The position numbers and the translations under genes are program-made. A stretch of 64,000 nucleotides of DNA, from positions 1,134,558 to 1,198,557 of the forward strand of contig LNEM01000030.1 of the NCBI GenBank assembly GCA_001464955.1, written 5' to 3'. A model generated the notes under the pieces. It ran no database searches. It saw only the letters and a list, made by a program, of their open reading frames with translations, and had not been told where the DNA came from. This document shows, piece by piece, positions 62,400-64,000 of the stretch; positions within the stretch are counted from its first letter, which is position 1, and every line of letters starts with the position of its first letter. The stretch is from Rhizobiales bacterium Ga0077537 (lineage in GTDB: Bacteria > Pseudomonadota > Alphaproteobacteria > Rhizobiales > Hyphomicrobiaceae).

Positions 62400-62762
62400 A
62401 TGGCGCGCGTAAAACGGGGCGTAACCGCCCACGCCAAGCACAAGAAGGTTCTGAAGCAGGCCAAGGGCTACTACGGCCGCCGCAAGAACACGATCCGGAT
62501 CGCCAAGCAGGCGGTCGAGAAGGCGATGCAGTACGCCTATCGCGACCGCAAGGTGAAGAAGCGCAAGTTCCGCGCCCTCTGGATCCAGCGCATCAACGCC
62601 GCGGTCCGCGAGCACGGCCTGACCTACGGCCGATTTATCCATGGTCTCTCGGTCGCCGGGATCGAGGTCGACCGCAAGGTGCTGGCAGACCTCGCCGTGA
62701 AGGACGCGGCAGGGTTCAAGGTGCTCGTCGATCGGGCCCAGGCAGCCGCCAAGGCCGCCTGA
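62400..62762 (+). CDS. rplT: 50S ribosomal protein L20
   Basis: A 120-residue bL20: [51 protein letters not shown], then [20 protein letters not shown]. Binds 23S rRNA in early 50S assembly. GGAG stands about 8 bases before the ATG; follows rpmI by 74 bp. Confidence 0.97.
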   Translation: MARVKRGVTAHAKHKKVLKQAKGYYGRRKNTIRIAKQAVEKAMQYAYRDRKVKKRKFRALWIQRINAAVREHGLTYGRFIHGLSVAGIEVDRKVLADLAVKDAAGFKVLVDRAQAAAKAA

Positions 62763-62790
62763 TCCACTCCATCGATTTCGGACGGCCGAG

Positions 62791-62814
62791 CCGGAAGGGG
62801 TACGCTCCTTTCGG
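62791..62814. other. Hairpin with TACG tetraloop between rplT and pheS
   Basis: Ten-base arms (62791-62800, 62805-62814, with G-T pairs) around TACG, without a T-tract. It may stabilise the rplT 3' end or attenuate transcription into pheS. Confidence 0.45.
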
Positions 62815-62850
62815 ACGACGGCGTTTGCCGGCTCCAGTGAGCGAGGGTCC

Positions 62851-63933
62851 ATGTCAGCGACGGATGTGTCGGCCATCGAAGCCGAACTGATGGCGGAAAT
62901 CGCGGCGGCGGCCGATCTGGCGGCCATCGAGCAGGTTCGCATCGGAGCCCTCGGCCGCAAGGGGCGTCTCCCCGAGATGATGGGTCGCCTCGGCAAGATG
63001 GCGCCGGACGAGAGGAAAAGCTTCGGCGCCGCCGTCAATCGCCTGAAGGATCAGGTCACGACGGCGCTGGAGGCGCGGAAGTCGGTTCTCGAAACCGCTG
63101 CCATGAGCGTGCGTCTCGCCTCCGAGCGCTCGGACGTGACGCTGCCGGTACGTCTCGGTCCGGTCGCCGATGGGCGTATCCACCCGATCAGCCAGGTCTT
63201 CGACGAGATCGCCGAGATCTTCGCCGACATGGGCTTCGCCATCGCGGAAGGTCCGGATATCGAGACCGACGATCTCAATTTCACGAAGCTCAACATTCCG
63301 CCGGAGCACCCTGCCCGGCAGATGCACGACACGTTTTATCTGAAATCGCCGGAGCGCCTCGCCCGTGGCGAGGCTCCGATGCTGCTCAGGACGCACACGA
63401 GCCCGGTGCAGGTGCGCACCATGCTGAGCCAGAAGCCGCCGATCCGCATCATCGTGCCCGGTCGCGTCTACCGCATGGACTCGGACGCGACGCACACGCC
63501 GATGTTCCACCAGATCGAGGGCCTCGTCATAGACGAGAACACGCACTTCGGCCACATGAAGTGGTGCCTCGAGGAGTTCTGCAAGGCGTTCTTCGAGGTC
63601 GATCAGGTGAAGATGCGCTTTCGCGCCTCGCACTTCCCGTTCACGGAGCCATCGGCCGAGGTCGACGTCGGCGCCGAGGCGATCGGCAAGCCCGGCAAGT
63701 GGCTCGAGATCCTCGGCTGCGGCATGGTGCATCCGCGCGTCATCGAGATGTGCGGCCTCGATCCCGAGAAGTACCAGGGCTGGGCCTTCGGCATGGGCCT
63801 CGACCGCATCACGATGCTGAAGTACGGCATCCCGGATCTGCGCGACATGTTCAACGCCGACCTGCGCTGGCTTCGCCACTACGGCTTCACCTGCCTCGAC
63901 GTGCCGACGCTGGCCGGAGGAATGTCGAGCTAA
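62851..63933 (+). CDS. pheS: Phenylalanine--tRNA ligase alpha subunit
   Basis: A 360-residue class II synthetase subunit: N-terminal coiled-coil (about 1-85), [22 protein letters not shown] (motif 1 area, near 110-131), [24 protein letters not shown] (motif 2, near 206-229), and [28 protein letters not shown] (motif 3, near 315-342). Works with PheT as a heterotetramer. 88 bp behind rplT. The next frame does not start like pheT. Confidence 0.97.
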   Translation: MSATDVSAIEAELMAEIAAAADLAAIEQVRIGALGRKGRLPEMMGRLGKMAPDERKSFGAAVNRLKDQVTTALEARKSVLETAAMSVRLASERSDVTLPVRLGPVADGRIHPISQVFDEIAEIFADMGFAIAEGPDIETDDLNFTKLNIPPEHPARQMHDTFYLKSPERLARGEAPMLLRTHTSPVQVRTMLSQKPPIRIIVPGRVYRMDSDATHTPMFHQIEGLVIDENTHFGHMKWCLEEFCKAFFEVDQVKMRFRASHFPFTEPSAEVDVGAEAIGKPGKWLEILGCGMVHPRVIEMCGLDPEKYQGWAFGMGLDRITMLKYGIPDLRDMFNADLRWLRHYGFTCLDVPTLAGGMSS

Positions 63934-63958
63934 AACATCCAAGTGATTGGGGGATGCG

Positions 63959-64000
63959 ATGGCCTGGGTCACGTCCGTTGAGCGCAAAGATGGCAAAGGG
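63959..64000 (+). CDS. Start of an unidentified gene after pheS, truncated by window edge
   Basis: ATG 63959 is preceded by GGGGGA at 5-10 bases. Only 14 residues (MAWVTSVERKDGKG) are visible. They do not resemble the usual PheT N-terminus, so this is probably another gene inserted between pheS and pheT, or pheT is elsewhere. Too short to identify. Confidence 0.4.
   Translation, partial: MAWVTSVERKDGKG

Overview
The window reads as chromosomal DNA of a high-G+C alphaproteobacterium, most likely of the order Hyphomicrobiales (Rhizobiales). The support is a class I lysyl-tRNA synthetase, the cell-cycle regulator family TrcR (DUF1013), DUF1491, a Tat-exported TIGR03808-type beta-helix protein, a DUF1214/DUF1254 pair, a malic enzyme fused to a phosphotransacetylase domain, and two exact matches to the alphaproteobacterial CtrA box (TTAA-N7-TTAA). 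Genes are dense, in short operons on both strands. I found no rRNA, tRNA, CRISPR array, integrase or intact insertion sequence.

Layout. 1-1280: an edge-truncated DUF262 (GmrSD-like) protein and a S24-type repressor-like regulator, possibly the edge of a defence or accessory island. 1.5-10.4 kb: DUF952-pyrD pair, a fumarase/aspartase-superfamily lyase, TerB, class I LysRS, an HPP membrane protein, a YfhO-like membrane protein and a methyltransferase. 10.5-18.9 kb: catabolic and transport genes (phosphoglycerate-dehydrogenase-like enzyme, MFS transporter, exported protein, beta-hydroxyacid dehydrogenase, carboxymuconolactone-decarboxylase-like protein, dihydropyrimidinase-like hydrolase, AtuA-like/DUF4387 pair). 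19-30.7 kb: housekeeping and small families (TRIC channel, DUF6166, PCu(A)C, DUF1445, TrcR, MaoC, RibF, two tandem methyltransferases, EVE protein, amidase, TerB-DnaJ protein, ABC-F ATPase). 31-41 kb: two ABC importers, a branched-chain-amino-acid-type operon and phnCDE, with a 2OG-Fe oxygenase and an M20 amidohydrolase between them. 41-52.9 kb: luciferase-like oxidoreductase, YcgN, PBP1A with a DUF1214/DUF1254 pair, DUF1491, beta-helix protein, PhnZ-like HD oxygenase, TetR regulator, cystathionine beta-lyase and a second 2OG-Fe dioxygenase. 52.9-53.3 kb: a gene-free block of four consecutive bulged hairpins. 53.3-58.7 kb: OYE reductase, FAH hydrolase, enoyl-CoA hydratase and malic enzyme. 59-64 kb: two tandem YafK-type L,D-transpeptidases, MutT, then rpmI-rplT-pheS and the start of an unidentified gene.

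The most unusual structure is the hairpin quartet at about 52,891-53,219. All four units share one plan: an outer stem of about 10 bp ending in TAGTGTNNC, a 3-4 nt one-sided bulge, an inner arm of 16 nt and a 20-23 nt loop. Their stem sequences differ but remain complementary. The first two units lie in the opposite orientation to the last two. This looks like a family of structured intergenic repeats (MITE- or REP-like), with CTAG at several unit boundaries.

Other points of note are the two CtrA boxes, a dispersed set of phosphonate genes (phnCDE transporter and a PhnZ-like oxygenase) without C-P lyase genes in view, TTG starts overlapping the upstream TGA stop in two gene pairs, and an unidentified reading frame starting right after pheS where pheT would often be expected.
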